Of a DNA stretch of 64,000 nucleotides, positions 55,564-64,000 are shown in pieces. The position numbers were made by a program, and so were the translations under genes. Within the stretch, counting starts at the first letter, position 1, and every line of letters begins with the position of its first letter. The notes beneath the pieces are model-generated. The model worked only from the letters and a program-made list of their open reading frames with translations, was not told the origin of the DNA and searched no databases. Source of the DNA: Yersinia enterocolitica (GTDB lineage: Bacteria; Pseudomonadota; Gammaproteobacteria; Enterobacterales; Enterobacteriaceae); contig NBTC02000002.1 of NCBI GenBank assembly GCA_002082245.2, positions 3,162,001 through 3,226,000 of the forward strand, in the 5' to 3' direction.

Positions 55564-55758
55564 TTATCCGCCTTTAGAAAATAGGCTATGGTAATTAATT
55601 ATAACAATAATTCGAGTATACTTTCTCCCAATAAGATGAGTCTTAGATTATTATCACGGGAAAGACATTGGTTAATAATTATTGCAATGTTACAATTGTT
55701 CACTGAATTTATCCAGTAATTGGCCCAATCGCATTTTAACCAAGCAGATAAAGAATCT
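55564..55758. promoter_or_regulatory. Divergent bcsR/bcsE control region
   Basis: About 195 AT-rich bp separate the two cellulose operons and must hold both promoters. A TATACT hexamer at 55617-55622 is a candidate -10 element for bcsE, without a good -35. Confidence 0.5.
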
Positions 55759-57315
55759 ATGCCACGATCTTTCACATTAGGTATTCGAAAAATCTGGGAT
55801 GAATTAGCAGTGATGCAGGCGCCTGGGTTTTATTGGGTCAATATTGAACGTCAAATTGATGCTAATTTATTCTGTCAGCAACTTATTCGTAACCAATCTG
55901 AAAATACTCGGGCCGCCTTGATTTGTTGCGGGCTAAAACCTGAGAAATTACTGGCAAATATTGTGGGTTATGGCCCCTATAAATTGCCACTTTTTACCTT
56001 ACCGGCACAAAGAAAAGCATTACTACATTTAACTCAAGATTTAATGCGTTCATTACGGCCGCAACAGCGACTGTTCATTCTGTTAGCACCGGCCAGTTTA
56101 TGGCAAACATTCACTGGCGAAGAGATGCAGCAGTGGCTACAGCATATTCAGCAATGGCTGGAGGCGCAAAACTGTACGTTAATCGTAATTTGCCACAGTT
56201 CTGGTATTAATAAAATTAAGAATCAATTAGTTAGCCAGCACCGTTATTTACAAGGATTGGCTAGCCTGCAATGGCAGCAAGATAATGCCCAGTATGTTGC
56301 CTCTTGGTGGAGCACTGAAAAAGGGGTTACCGCCAATCAGTTAGTCCGATTGGAAGCAGATGAACAAGGCTGGAGCATGGCGGATGAAGTTCAACAGGCA
56401 CTGCCGCTTTCACGTAATGATGAGCATCTGTATTTGGCGGAGCGCACTATTTTGGAAGGCGCTCCGCCACTCTCTACCAACTGGCAACTACTTGATAATA
56501 ATGTAGTATTGGCGCAGCGGGCAATAAGTGCTCATGCCGCCACATTGATTTTTGCCCTTAATCAAAGTGAGCAAATTGACGATTTAGCACATCAGATCCA
56601 TAACATACGCCGCCAACGGGGTGATGCTATCAAAATTGTGGTGCGTGAAATGAACGCCAGCCTGCGTTACAGCGATGAACGTTTATTGCTGGCCTGCGGC
56701 GCGAATCTGATCGTGCCTCACATCGCACCGCTGTCACGCTTTCTTACCATGTTAGAAGGTATTCAGGGCCAACATTCCTCTCGGCATGTTCCTCAAGATA
56801 TCAATGCGTTATTGGAGGCGTTACGCCCACTTCAGCTTAAAGGTTATTTACCTCCCGCTGAGTTCTGCCACTCTGTTTTGCAACTGATGAACAACACGCT
56901 GCTGCCAGAAAACGGCAAAGGTGTCATGGTTGCTCTGCGGACAGTCCCTGGGTTACAGGCCAGACAAGCACTAACACTGTGCCATCTACGCCGCTATGGT
57001 GATGTGGTAACGGTAGCTGATAACCACGTGGTATTATTCCTTTCTACCTGCCGTATCAATGATTTAGATACCGCTCTGAAGTATATATTCCGTTTGCCGG
57101 TGGCTGAAATTTTCAGTAATCAACGGGTGTGGTATCAGGATCAGGCAATTATCGCTGAGATTCATCGGATGAATACCCCCGATGCATGGCAAATGACCGG
57201 TGACAAAAAATCCTATACGCAACAAATGGATACAGCTGAGCAAGCCGAAGTTAGCCGACGAGTCCCCGTGCCTCTGGCACTGAATGTCGGGCCGAACAAG
57301 GAGCAAACCCAATGA
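55759..57315 (+). CDS. bcsE: BcsE, c-di-GMP-binding cellulose regulator
   Basis: The 518-residue protein is collinear with E. coli BcsE. The C-terminal GIL (GGDEF-I-site-like) domain carries RYGD at about residues 412-415, the RxGD motif that binds c-di-GMP. BcsE raises cellulose output and recruits BcsRQ to BcsF and BcsA. A TTG at 55720 would give 13 more residues; the ATG at 55759 with AAAGA upstream fits better with the family. It overlaps bcsF by 4 bp. Confidence 0.93.
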   Translation: MPRSFTLGIRKIWDELAVMQAPGFYWVNIERQIDANLFCQQLIRNQSENTRAALICCGLKPEKLLANIVGYGPYKLPLFTLPAQRKALLHLTQDLMRSLRPQQRLFILLAPASLWQTFTGEEMQQWLQHIQQWLEAQNCTLIVICHSSGINKIKNQLVSQHRYLQGLASLQWQQDNAQYVASWWSTEKGVTANQLVRLEADEQGWSMADEVQQALPLSRNDEHLYLAERTILEGAPPLSTNWQLLDNNVVLAQRAISAHAATLIFALNQSEQIDDLAHQIHNIRRQRGDAIKIVVREMNASLRYSDERLLLACGANLIVPHIAPLSRFLTMLEGIQGQHSSRHVPQDINALLEALRPLQLKGYLPPAEFCHSVLQLMNNTLLPENGKGVMVALRTVPGLQARQALTLCHLRRYGDVVTVADNHVVLFLSTCRINDLDTALKYIFRLPVAEIFSNQRVWYQDQAIIAEIHRMNTPDAWQMTGDKKSYTQQMDTAEQAEVSRRVPVPLALNVGPNKEQTQ

Positions 57316-57506
57316 ATCTCAACGATATCTGGCAAATCCTGCTGTGCGCTGCGGTTATCTTTTTCCCTCTGGGTTATGTAGCACACCGTTGGTTTCCACG
57401 CTGGTGGGAGAAAAGACAACATCTGTTCTTATCTGCGCGATATTTAAAATCAGAAGGGGTTTGGTTGCGTAATGGCTCCTCTTCACTGACGAAGAAACAA
57501 CCATGA
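57312..57506 (+). CDS. bcsF: BcsF, small membrane protein of the cellulose system
   Basis: The 64-residue protein has a single N-terminal transmembrane helix (about residues 6-24, IWQILLCAAVIFFPLGYVA) and a basic cytoplasmic tail. In E. coli BcsF anchors BcsE to the membrane and links to BcsG. It overlaps bcsE and bcsG by 4 bp each, indicating translational coupling. Confidence 0.92.
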   Translation: MNLNDIWQILLCAAVIFFPLGYVAHRWFPRWWEKRQHLFLSARYLKSEGVWLRNGSSSLTKKQP

Positions 57507-59158
57507 ATGCAAAGAATAAACTGCAAGAATCACCGAGCCCGTGGCGCTATTGGCGTGGTCTTGGCGCATGGAACTACTATTTCCTGCTAAAGTTTGCCTT
57601 GCTGTGGTTTGGTTACCTGAACTTCCATCCGCTGGCCAACTTGGTGTTTATTGCTTTCCTGCTATTTCCGATCCCGGCCTATAGGGTCCACCGCTGGCGT
57701 CACTGGATTGCGATACCAATAGGTATTGGTTTGCTATATCACGACACCTGGCTACCGGGGCTCAACAGTATCCTGAGCCAAGGCTCGCAGATTACGGGCT
57801 TTAGCTTCAGTTATCTAATTGAATTAATTAGCCGTTTTATTAACTGGGCCATGATAGGGACCGCCTTTGTTATTCTGGTGGGCTACCTGTTTATTTCACA
57901 GTGGATTCGAGTGACGGTTTTTGTTGTTGCAGCCATGATTTGGCTGAATGTTGCCAGCATCGCCGCACCGGCATTTTCTCTGGCACCTGCCGCTGAAACG
58001 TCGGTAGCATCATCTCCAGTAACACTGGGGGCTGAGCCGCCAACGCCTAATAGTCATCAGGTGGCGGCCAATGGCCCACCAACCGATGCCAATCTGACGG
58101 CTTATCTGAATGCATTTTATGAGCAGGAGAAAACCCGCCATACGGCATTCCCTACATCGCTGCCAACAGATGCGCAACCTTTTGATTTGTTAGTTATTAA
58201 TATCTGCTCGCTGTCTTGGTCAGACATTGAAGCTATCCAACTGGATAAGCACCCGCTGTGGAATAAGTTTGATATTCTGTTCAAGAACTTCAACTCTGCC
58301 ACCGCCTACAGTGGCCCAGCCTCTATTCGACTACTGCGCGCCAGTTGTGGCCAGTCATCGCACAAAGACCTCTATCTGCCACAAGAGCAGCAGTGTTATC
58401 TGTTTGATAATCTTGCGAAACTTGGCTTCACATCTCAGTTGATGATGGACCACTCAGGTGTATTTGGTAATTATCTGCAAAACATTCAAGATGACGGCAA
58501 TATGCGCGCGCCGCTGATGTCACAAAAAGGCATCAGTAATCAATTGGCGTCCTTCGATGGTGAGCCAATTTACAATGATCTGGAACTGCTCAACCGCTGG
58601 CTGGAACAGCAGCAGAAAGGGGGGGATAGCCGCAGCGCAACCTTCCTGAATATCATACCGTTACATGATGGTAACCGTTTCGTTGGTACCAATAAAACGG
58701 CTGATTACCACGCTCGCGCCCAAACGCTATTTGACCAATTGAATACGTTTTTGGCGGCGTTGGAAAAATCAGGCCGCAAAGTTATGGTGGTGGTGGTACC
58801 AGAGCATGGAGCCGCGCTGGTTGGCGATAAAATGCAGATGTCCGGCCTGAGGGATATCCCCAGCCCAAGTATCACGCATATCCCTGTTGGGATTACGTTA
58901 ATGGGAATCAAAGCGCCACAGCCCGCCAGCCCGGTGATTATCAATACGCCAAGCAGCTATCTGGCGCTTTCTGAATTAGTATCACGTATGGTCGATGGCA
59001 AAGTATTTACTGCGCCGACTATCAATTGGCAGACCCTGACACAAGGATTGCCGCAAACAGCGGTAATATCGGAAAACGATAATGCCATTGTGATTCAATA
59101 TCAGGGAAAACCTTATATTCGATTAAATGGCGGTGACTGGGTGCCTTACCCACAATAA
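57503..59158 (+). CDS. bcsG: BcsG, cellulose phosphoethanolamine transferase
   Basis: The 551-residue protein has several N-terminal transmembrane helices (to about residue 155) and a periplasmic alkaline-phosphatase-superfamily domain. The zinc and catalytic residues are C235 (VINICSLSW), S270 (TAYSGPAS), E434 and H435 (VVPEHGAAL). All are shifted by exactly 8 from the E. coli residues I recall (C243, S278, E442, H443). BcsG transfers phosphoethanolamine from lipid to cellulose. The intact site predicts modified cellulose in this strain. Confidence 0.95.
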   Translation: MNAKNKLQESPSPWRYWRGLGAWNYYFLLKFALLWFGYLNFHPLANLVFIAFLLFPIPAYRVHRWRHWIAIPIGIGLLYHDTWLPGLNSILSQGSQITGFSFSYLIELISRFINWAMIGTAFVILVGYLFISQWIRVTVFVVAAMIWLNVASIAAPAFSLAPAAETSVASSPVTLGAEPPTPNSHQVAANGPPTDANLTAYLNAFYEQEKTRHTAFPTSLPTDAQPFDLLVINICSLSWSDIEAIQLDKHPLWNKFDILFKNFNSATAYSGPASIRLLRASCGQSSHKDLYLPQEQQCYLFDNLAKLGFTSQLMMDHSGVFGNYLQNIQDDGNMRAPLMSQKGISNQLASFDGEPIYNDLELLNRWLEQQQKGGDSRSATFLNIIPLHDGNRFVGTNKTADYHARAQTLFDQLNTFLAALEKSGRKVMVVVVPEHGAALVGDKMQMSGLRDIPSPSITHIPVGITLMGIKAPQPASPVIINTPSSYLALSELVSRMVDGKVFTAPTINWQTLTQGLPQTAVISENDNAIVIQYQGKPYIRLNGGDWVPYPQ

Positions 59159-59190
59159 AAACCGAATAGTATTGTCTTCGGCTATTTGAT

Positions 59191-59221
59191 AAAGGGTGCA
59201 TTCATTGCACCCTTTATTATT
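59191..59221 (+). terminator. Intrinsic terminator of bcsEFG
   Basis: AAAGGGTGCA (59191-59200), loop TTCAT and TGCACCCTTT (59206-59215) form a perfect 10-bp stem followed by ATTATT. The minus-strand side also ends in T residues, so it could act both ways. Confidence 0.9.
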
Positions 59222-59280
59222 CACATATCAACAAAATGATGTTTACATCGATAGTGACTGCATTTGCCAGATAGAACTAA

Positions 59281-59302
59281 AAATGTGATCTATATCATTT
59301 TA
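59281..59302 (+). promoter_or_regulatory. Near-consensus CRP (or FNR-like) site without a downstream gene
   Basis: AAATGTGATCTATATCATTT plus TA agrees with the ideal CRP site (AAATGTGATCTAGATCACAT plus TT) at 18 of 22 positions. It also contains TGAT-N4-ATCA, the FNR core. TAAATA at 59323-59328 would be a -10 element placing the site near -42. The adjacent genes bcsG (+) and dppF (-) converge here, so neither uses it as a promoter. The rest of 59222-59470 is AT-rich and holds no clear reading frame. Confidence 0.55.
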
Positions 59303-59470
59303 AGTGAATGTTAATCTCGACCTAAATAACAGGAGTACTCGGTTATTAAGTCACATTCAGCAATATTAAATTGTTGCGTAACTATTTATTTACAATATTA
59401 CATTCACATTTACAGTAATTATTTTTAAAATGAAGTTATAAATAGTCAGTGGAAGGCTATTTTCAGTTAT

Positions 59471-59495
59471 AAAAAAACGCCGAATTATCGGCGTT
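59471..59495 (-). terminator. Intrinsic terminator of the dpp operon
   Basis: AACGCCGA (59476-59483), loop ATTA and TCGGCGTT (59488-59495) form a perfect 8-bp stem followed by seven T residues on the minus strand, 65 bp beyond the dppF stop. Confidence 0.93.
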
Positions 59496-59559
59496 GTTGT
59501 AATTGATATCGCACTCGTCGATTGGACCCCAACCAACAGCGCTGGGGCCTTAACTCGTG

Positions 59560-60582
59560 TTAGCTGGCTTTTTCTGCTTCATCCTGATCAACCGCAAAGC
59601 AGGCGACCATTTGATCACCATATTGCTTCAGTTGCGGCTGTAGTTGGGTGCAAGTCCCAAACGCCCGACGACAACGGGCATTAAATGCGCACCCCGGTGG
59701 CGGGCTCATGGGGCTAGGTAGCTCACCCGTCAATTTAATTCGCTCACGGCGCATATCAGGGTTCAGCCGAGGGGTAGCAGAGAGCAATGCCTGTGTATAA
59801 GGGTGGCGTGGGTTATTAAAAATGGCTTCTTTACTGCCTTTCTCAACACAGCGCCCCAGATACATCACCATCACTTCATCAGCAATGTGCTCAACCACTG
59901 ATAAATCATGGGAAATAAAGACATACGACAGACCCAGTTCCTGCTGCAAATCCATCATCAGGTTCAATACCTGAGCCCGCACCGAAACATCCAGTGCAGA
60001 AACCGGCTCATCGGCAATCACCACATCGGGATTCAACATCAGCCCACGAGCAATGGCGATACGCTGGCGCTGACCGCCGGAAAACATATGGGGATAACGG
60101 TCATAATGCTCGGTTTTTAGGCCGACCTTTGCCATCATTGCCAATGTTTTCTCACGCCGCTCTTTGCTGTTGAGATTAGTATTGATTTGCAGTGGCTCTT
60201 CCAGAATCTGCCCCACTTTCTTACGTGGGTTCAGCGAGCCATAAGGGTTCTGGAACACAATTTGAATCTTCTGACGCCGTAGTTTTTCCGCACTTTCATC
60301 CGGCTTAAGTAAATCCTGACCCTGGTAGTAAAGCTCACCGCCAGTTGGGATCTCTATCATGGTCAGCAAGCGGCCCAGTGTGGATTTACCACAACCGGAC
60401 TCGCCAACCACGGCCAATGTTTTACCGCGCTCCAAGGTGAAAGAAACCCCATCCAGTGCTTTAACCAGACGCTCTGGTGCAAAGAACCCTTTTTTGACCG
60501 GATAGTATTTTTTCAGGTCGATAGCCTGTAATAGCGGCTTGGATACCTGTGATTCTTTTTTCATATCAGTTGGTTGGCTCAT
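59560..60582 (-). CDS. dppF: DppF, dipeptide ABC transporter ATPase
   Basis: The 340-residue ATPase has Walker [10 protein letters not shown], signature FSGGQRQRI, Walker [12 protein letters not shown] and the oligopeptide/dipeptide C-terminal extension with the iron-sulfur-type cysteines ([18 protein letters not shown]). With DppD it powers uptake of dipeptides and, in E. coli, haem and 5-aminolevulinate. Its start overlaps the dppD stop by 4 bp, and it is the last gene of the operon. Confidence 0.96.
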   Translation of the reverse strand: MSQPTDMKKESQVSKPLLQAIDLKKYYPVKKGFFAPERLVKALDGVSFTLERGKTLAVVGESGCGKSTLGRLLTMIEIPTGGELYYQGQDLLKPDESAEKLRRQKIQIVFQNPYGSLNPRKKVGQILEEPLQINTNLNSKERREKTLAMMAKVGLKTEHYDRYPHMFSGGQRQRIAIARGLMLNPDVVIADEPVSALDVSVRAQVLNLMMDLQQELGLSYVFISHDLSVVEHIADEVMVMYLGRCVEKGSKEAIFNNPRHPYTQALLSATPRLNPDMRRERIKLTGELPSPMSPPPGCAFNARCRRAFGTCTQLQPQLKQYGDQMVACFAVDQDEAEKAS

Positions 60583-61559
60583 AAGGTCGGCCTCCCCGCA
60601 TCATCGAGCGGTGTATGACATTTAACCTGACGCCCCGCTGGCCCCAGCAGTTCTGGCTCTTCACGGCGGCAACGATCATTGGCATACGGGCAACGTGGGT
60701 TCAATAAGCACCCGTCAGGACGGTCATATTTACCCGGTACCACACCCGGTAACGACGCCAGACGCGCTTTATCCTGAGCAAACTCCGGTAAGGCTCGTAA
60801 CAATGCCTGAGTGTACGGGTGCCGTGGCGCGCGGAAGATTTCCGAGGCTTTACCGGTTTCCACTACCTGACCGGCATACATCACAATAATATGATGAGCC
60901 GCCTCAGCCACCAGTGCCAGATCATGGGTTATCAACAGCAGCGCCATATTTTCACGCTGCTGTAACTCCAGCAGCAATTCAATAATCTGGGCCTGAATGG
61001 TCACGTCCAGCGCAGTCGTTGGCTCATCAGCAATCAACAATTTCGGCCGACAAGCAATCGCCATCGCAATCATCACGCGCTGGCTCATCCCGCCGGAAAG
61101 CTGATGCGGATACACATCCAGACGTGACGCGGGATCAGGAATGCCCACCAGCGTCAGCAAATCCACCGCCCGCTGACGGCGGGTTTTACGGTTGCCGCCC
61201 TGATGCACCTTCAGCGCTTCCATAATCTGAAAACCGACGGTATAGCACGGGTTCAAACTGGTCATCGGGTCCTGGAAGATCATGGCCACTTCCGAACCCA
61301 CTAACTGACGTCGCTCTTTCTCGGAAATCTTGGTCAGGTCACGGCCATTAAACTCCAACTTGTCAGCCATCACTTTGCCGGGGTAATCAATCAGTCCCAT
61401 AATCGCCAGTGAACTGACCGACTTACCGGAACCGGATTCACCCACAATCCCTACCACCTGCCCTTGCTCAATGCTGTAGCTAATACGGTCTACGGCCTTG
61501 AACGGCGCACCTTCGTCACCGAAGTGCACCGATAATTTATCTACATTTAAAAGTGCCAT
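60579..61559 (-). CDS. dppD: DppD, dipeptide ABC transporter ATPase
   Basis: The 326-residue ATPase has Walker [10 protein letters not shown], signature LSGGMSQRV, Walker [12 protein letters not shown] and a C-terminal cysteine cluster ([16 protein letters not shown]). It forms the ATPase heterodimer with DppF on the DppBC channel. It lies 15 bp after dppC and overlaps dppF. Confidence 0.96.
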   Translation of the reverse strand: MALLNVDKLSVHFGDEGAPFKAVDRISYSIEQGQVVGIVGESGSGKSVSSLAIMGLIDYPGKVMADKLEFNGRDLTKISEKERRQLVGSEVAMIFQDPMTSLNPCYTVGFQIMEALKVHQGGNRKTRRQRAVDLLTLVGIPDPASRLDVYPHQLSGGMSQRVMIAMAIACRPKLLIADEPTTALDVTIQAQIIELLLELQQRENMALLLITHDLALVAEAAHHIIVMYAGQVVETGKASEIFRAPRHPYTQALLRALPEFAQDKARLASLPGVVPGKYDRPDGCLLNPRCPYANDRCRREEPELLGPAGRQVKCHTPLDDAGRPTL

Positions 61560-61574
61560 CTCTCTCTACCTCTG

Positions 61575-62477
61575 TTACTGCTTGAGTTTGGGGTCGAGAG
61601 CATCACGCAGGCCGTCCCCCATCAGGTTAAACGCCAGAACCGTCAGCAGGATCGCCACACCGGGGAAGGTCACGACCCACCAGGCGCTTTGGGCGAACTG
61701 CAACACGTCAGAGAGCATGGTGCCCCATTCCGGTGTTGGCGGTTGCGCACCCATGCCGAGAAAGCCGAGAGCCGCCATATCCAGAATGGCGTTAGAGAAG
61801 CCGAGAGAAGCCTGCACGATTAACGGCGCAAGGCAGTTGGGCAGGATATTGATAAACATCTGGCGCATCGCACCCGCCCCAGCCACTCTTGAGGCCGTTA
61901 CGTAGTCGCGGTTAACCTCAACCAGCACCGCGGCACGGGTTAAACGCACATAATGCGGCAAGGCAACAAAGGTCAATGCGAGCGAGGCGTTAACGATGGA
62001 GGGGCCAAATACCGCCACCAGCACTAATGCCAGCAACAGGCTTGGCAGTGCCAGCATGATATCGACAACACGCATGATGATGGCATCAACGATACCGCCA
62101 AAATAACCGGCCAATAAACCGAAAATCACGCCCATCACCAGTGATAGCACCACCACCAGACAACCCACCAGCAGCGAGAGGCGAGCACCGTACATCAGGC
62201 GAGATAAGACATCACGGCCCACATCATCGGTACCCAGCAGGAATTTCCAACTGCCGCCCTCTTCCCAGACCGGCGGCTTCAGTAACGCATCACGAAATTG
62301 CTCTGCCGGCCCGTGCGGGGCAAGCCAGGTAGCACCGGCAGCAATCAATAGCATAATAATAATGTAGAACAGGCCGATAACAGCCCCTTTATTGCGCTTG
62401 AAATAGTGCCAAAACTCCTGCAATGGAGTCATCGGCTTCGGCGCACTTTTTACTGTAGACTCAGTAAGTTGAGACAT
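61575..62477 (-). CDS. dppC: DppC, dipeptide ABC transporter permease
   Basis: The 300-residue permease equals E. coli DppC in length. An N-terminal cytoplasmic segment precedes six transmembrane helices, and the EAA-type coupling loop is visible around RVAGAGAMRQMFINILPN. It pairs with DppB as the membrane channel. Confidence 0.96.
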   Translation of the reverse strand: MSQLTESTVKSAPKPMTPLQEFWHYFKRNKGAVIGLFYIIIMLLIAAGATWLAPHGPAEQFRDALLKPPVWEEGGSWKFLLGTDDVGRDVLSRLMYGARLSLLVGCLVVVLSLVMGVIFGLLAGYFGGIVDAIIMRVVDIMLALPSLLLALVLVAVFGPSIVNASLALTFVALPHYVRLTRAAVLVEVNRDYVTASRVAGAGAMRQMFINILPNCLAPLIVQASLGFSNAILDMAALGFLGMGAQPPTPEWGTMLSDVLQFAQSAWWVVTFPGVAILLTVLAFNLMGDGLRDALDPKLKQ

Positions 62478-62487
62478 TCTGCGCCCC

Positions 62488-63507
62488 TTATTTCTTGTGA
62501 CGAATACGCGGGTTAACTACGCCATAGAGCACATCTACCAGCAAGTTAACTAAAATAATCATGATTGCGACCAGCAACACACCACCCTGAACCACTGGGT
62601 AATCACGGCGTTGCAAAGCATCCATCAGCCAGCGCCCTAACCCCGGCCAGGAGAAGATGGTTTCCGTCAGGATAGCGCCTGCCAGCATGGTACCAACCTG
62701 CAAACCAATCACGGTAACCACCGGTAGCAAAGCATTACGCAGTGCATGGACCACAATCACCCGCATCCGGCTCAGGCCTTTCGCCCGCGCAGTACGGATA
62801 TAATCTTCACCCAAGACTTCCAGCATCGAGGAGCGCGTCATACGCACGATGACGGCAAGAGGGATAGTCCCTAAAACGATGGCAGGCAAAATCATATGCA
62901 TCACCGCGTCTTTGAAATCACCCGGCTCACCCCAAACAAAGGTGTCAATCAGCATAAAACCAGTCAAAGGCAGGCTGTCATCAAGGAACACCGTATCACT
63001 GACGCGCCCGGAAACCGGAGTCAGGTTCCATTGGACCGAGACCAACATAATCAGCATGATGCCCCACCAGAAGATAGGCATCGAATAGCCGGTAAGGGAG
63101 ATCCCAACAGCGGTGTGATCGAATATTGAACCGCGTTTAACTGCCGCCAACACCCCCACCGGAATACCCACCGCGATAGCAAACAGCATCGCGCAGATCC
63201 CCAGTTCCAGTGTCGCTTTAAAGCGTGGGACGAACTCTTCCCAGACAGCAATACGGCTTTTCAGCGAGATGCCGAGGTCGCCATGTAATACGCCATTCAC
63301 ATAATGGAAGTATTGTTGATAGAGAGGCTTGTCTAGCCCCATTTCCGCCATGATTTGAGCATGACGCTCGGTGGAGATGCCGCGTTCCCCAGCCATGATG
63401 GTCACCGGGTCACCCGGGATCATATGGACAAAAGCAAAGGTCAGCAAAGTAATGCCGATAAACGTTGGGATAACTAACCCCAAACGTCGGAGTATGAACT
63501 GCAACAT
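62488..63507 (-). CDS. dppB: DppB, dipeptide ABC transporter permease
   Basis: The 339-residue permease starts MLQFILRRLGLVIPTFIGI, matching E. coli DppB. It has six transmembrane helices and an EAA coupling loop in RTARAKGLSRMRVIVVHALRN (part: RAKGLSRMRVIVVHA). The frame is open to 63594, but the ATG at 63507 is the family start. About 430 bp, including a terminator and an ERIC element, separate it from dppA. Confidence 0.96.
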   Translation of the reverse strand: MLQFILRRLGLVIPTFIGITLLTFAFVHMIPGDPVTIMAGERGISTERHAQIMAEMGLDKPLYQQYFHYVNGVLHGDLGISLKSRIAVWEEFVPRFKATLELGICAMLFAIAVGIPVGVLAAVKRGSIFDHTAVGISLTGYSMPIFWWGIMLIMLVSVQWNLTPVSGRVSDTVFLDDSLPLTGFMLIDTFVWGEPGDFKDAVMHMILPAIVLGTIPLAVIVRMTRSSMLEVLGEDYIRTARAKGLSRMRVIVVHALRNALLPVVTVIGLQVGTMLAGAILTETIFSWPGLGRWLMDALQRRDYPVVQGGVLLVAIMIILVNLLVDVLYGVVNPRIRHKK

Positions 63508-63749
63508 ATCCCGAACTCTCTGTGTAGAATGCCGGGCTGCTCGTGGGCAACCCAGCTTATTAAAACCTTCCCAATAAGCTATTTTACTTGCCATTTTGAC
63601 CTAGGGTAGTGCTCACCACCGTCACGTAGCCATGATTTACAAGGTCATGGTGTCCGCTCCAGTGCTTGCGCGCTGTCCATGCTCAAAATTTCTGCGACAA
63701 TGACACTTATTGGGAGAGGTTATATGGCTCACATCTGTATCTGTTTTAA

Positions 63750-63877
63750 CCTATACCCTTCATACTTCAAACTGCATGTGCGTTGGCTACACTCAATCAC
63801 CCGAATCACTTACTTCAGTAAGCTCATCGGGACTCATTCGCTTGCCGCCTTCCTGCAATTCGAATTATTTTGGGTAT
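63750..63877 (-). repeat. Complete ERIC element between dppA and dppB
   Basis: A 128-bp element opens with TATACCCTTCATACTTCAAA and closes with CGAATTATTTTGGGTAT. The central CACCCGAATCACTTACTTCA and GTAAGCTCATCGGGACTCAT can form the usual long imperfect hairpin. This is the standard ERIC in reverse orientation. It lies in the transcribed spacer of the dpp operon and could affect dppBCDF mRNA. Confidence 0.88.
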
Positions 63878-63879
63878 CA

Positions 63880-63920
63880 ATAAGAAACCGGCGAATATGC
63901 TTTTACACATACTCACCGGT
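63880..63920 (-). terminator. Terminator/attenuator directly after dppA
   Basis: On the minus strand ACCGGTGAGTATG (63908-63920) and CATATTCGCCGGT (63887-63899) form a 13-bp stem with two G-U pairs around an 8-base loop, followed by TTCTTATT. It begins 18 bp after the dppA stop. Partial termination would give more DppA than DppBCDF, as usual for binding-protein transporters. Confidence 0.85.
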
Positions 63921-63937
63921 CTTATGCACGGTTAAAA

Positions 63938-64000
63938 TTAATCCAGGGACACGTTCTCGAAATGGTGTTTACCCAACGGATCTACAACATAACCCTTCAC
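63938..64000 (-). CDS. dppA: DppA, dipeptide-binding protein (3' end only)
   Basis: Only the last 20 codons and the TAA are in the window. They read VKGYVVDPLGKHHFENVSLD, which matches the C-terminus of DppA, the periplasmic dipeptide- and haem-binding protein. The gene continues beyond position 64000 on the minus strand, and dppBCDF follows. Confidence 0.92.
   Translation of the reverse strand: MKGYVVDPLGKHHFENVSLD

Overview
The window is chromosomal DNA from a gammaproteobacterium of the genus Yersinia, most likely in or near the Y. enterocolitica group. The backbone order (yhiN-pitA-uspB-uspA, rsmJ-prlC, rlmJ-gor, yhjD, yhjG-yhjH, kdgK-yhjJ-dctA, yhjK/hmsP-bcsCZBAQR/bcsEFG, dppFDCBA) is the enterobacterial one. 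ERIC repeats, an hmsP-type phosphodiesterase and the periplasmic PL2 pectate lyase/CBM32 pair known from Y. enterocolitica point to Yersinia. The species call is an inference, not a database match.

Positions 1-6041 are one end of a Tn7-like transposon: tnsA, tnsB, tnsC and tnsD/tniQ in one tightly packed operon reading leftwards, and a terminal array of three TnsB-type sites. The element ends in a Tn7-like terminus beside CCGCC, the presumed 5-bp target duplication, inside the last codons of yhiN. YhiN now runs into transposon DNA and has a foreign tail. Cargo and the distal end lie outside the window.

Positions 7.2-32 kb are mostly housekeeping: phosphate uptake (pitA), universal stress proteins (uspB, uspA), NADP-glutamate dehydrogenase (gdhA), two rRNA methyltransferases (rsmJ, rlmJ), oligopeptidase A (prlC), glutathione reductase (gor), a DMT exporter with a divergent XRE-cupin regulator, YhjD, CDP-diglyceride hydrolase, an AsmA-family protein, an EAL c-di-GMP phosphodiesterase, a tautomerase, KDG kinase, an inactive M16 homologue and dctA. 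An RTX metalloprotease of serralysin type sits between gdhA and rsmJ without a visible type I secretion apparatus.

Positions 32.4-42.8 kb separate dctA from hmsP, which are neighbours in E. coli K-12. This block holds a pectin unit (kdgM porin, PL2 lyase, CBM32 binding protein, with KdgR-like and CRP-like sites) and a four-gene chaperone-usher fimbrial operon (pilin, chaperone, usher, adhesin) with an attenuator hairpin after the pilin gene. A mosaic pair of ERIC-derived repeats follows and supplies the stop codon of hmsP.

Positions 42.8-59.2 kb form a cellulose/c-di-GMP module: hmsP, the bcsRQABZC operon and the divergent bcsEFG operon, which would make, hydrolyse, export and probably phosphoethanolamine-modify cellulose under c-di-GMP control. 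Positions 59.5-64 kb carry dppFDCB and the 3' end of dppA, with an ERIC element and a strong terminator between dppA and dppB. Two places may hold unannotated small transcripts: the hmsP-bcsC gap and the bcsG-dppF gap, the latter with a near-consensus CRP site. I saw no tRNA, rRNA, CRISPR array or insertion sequence.
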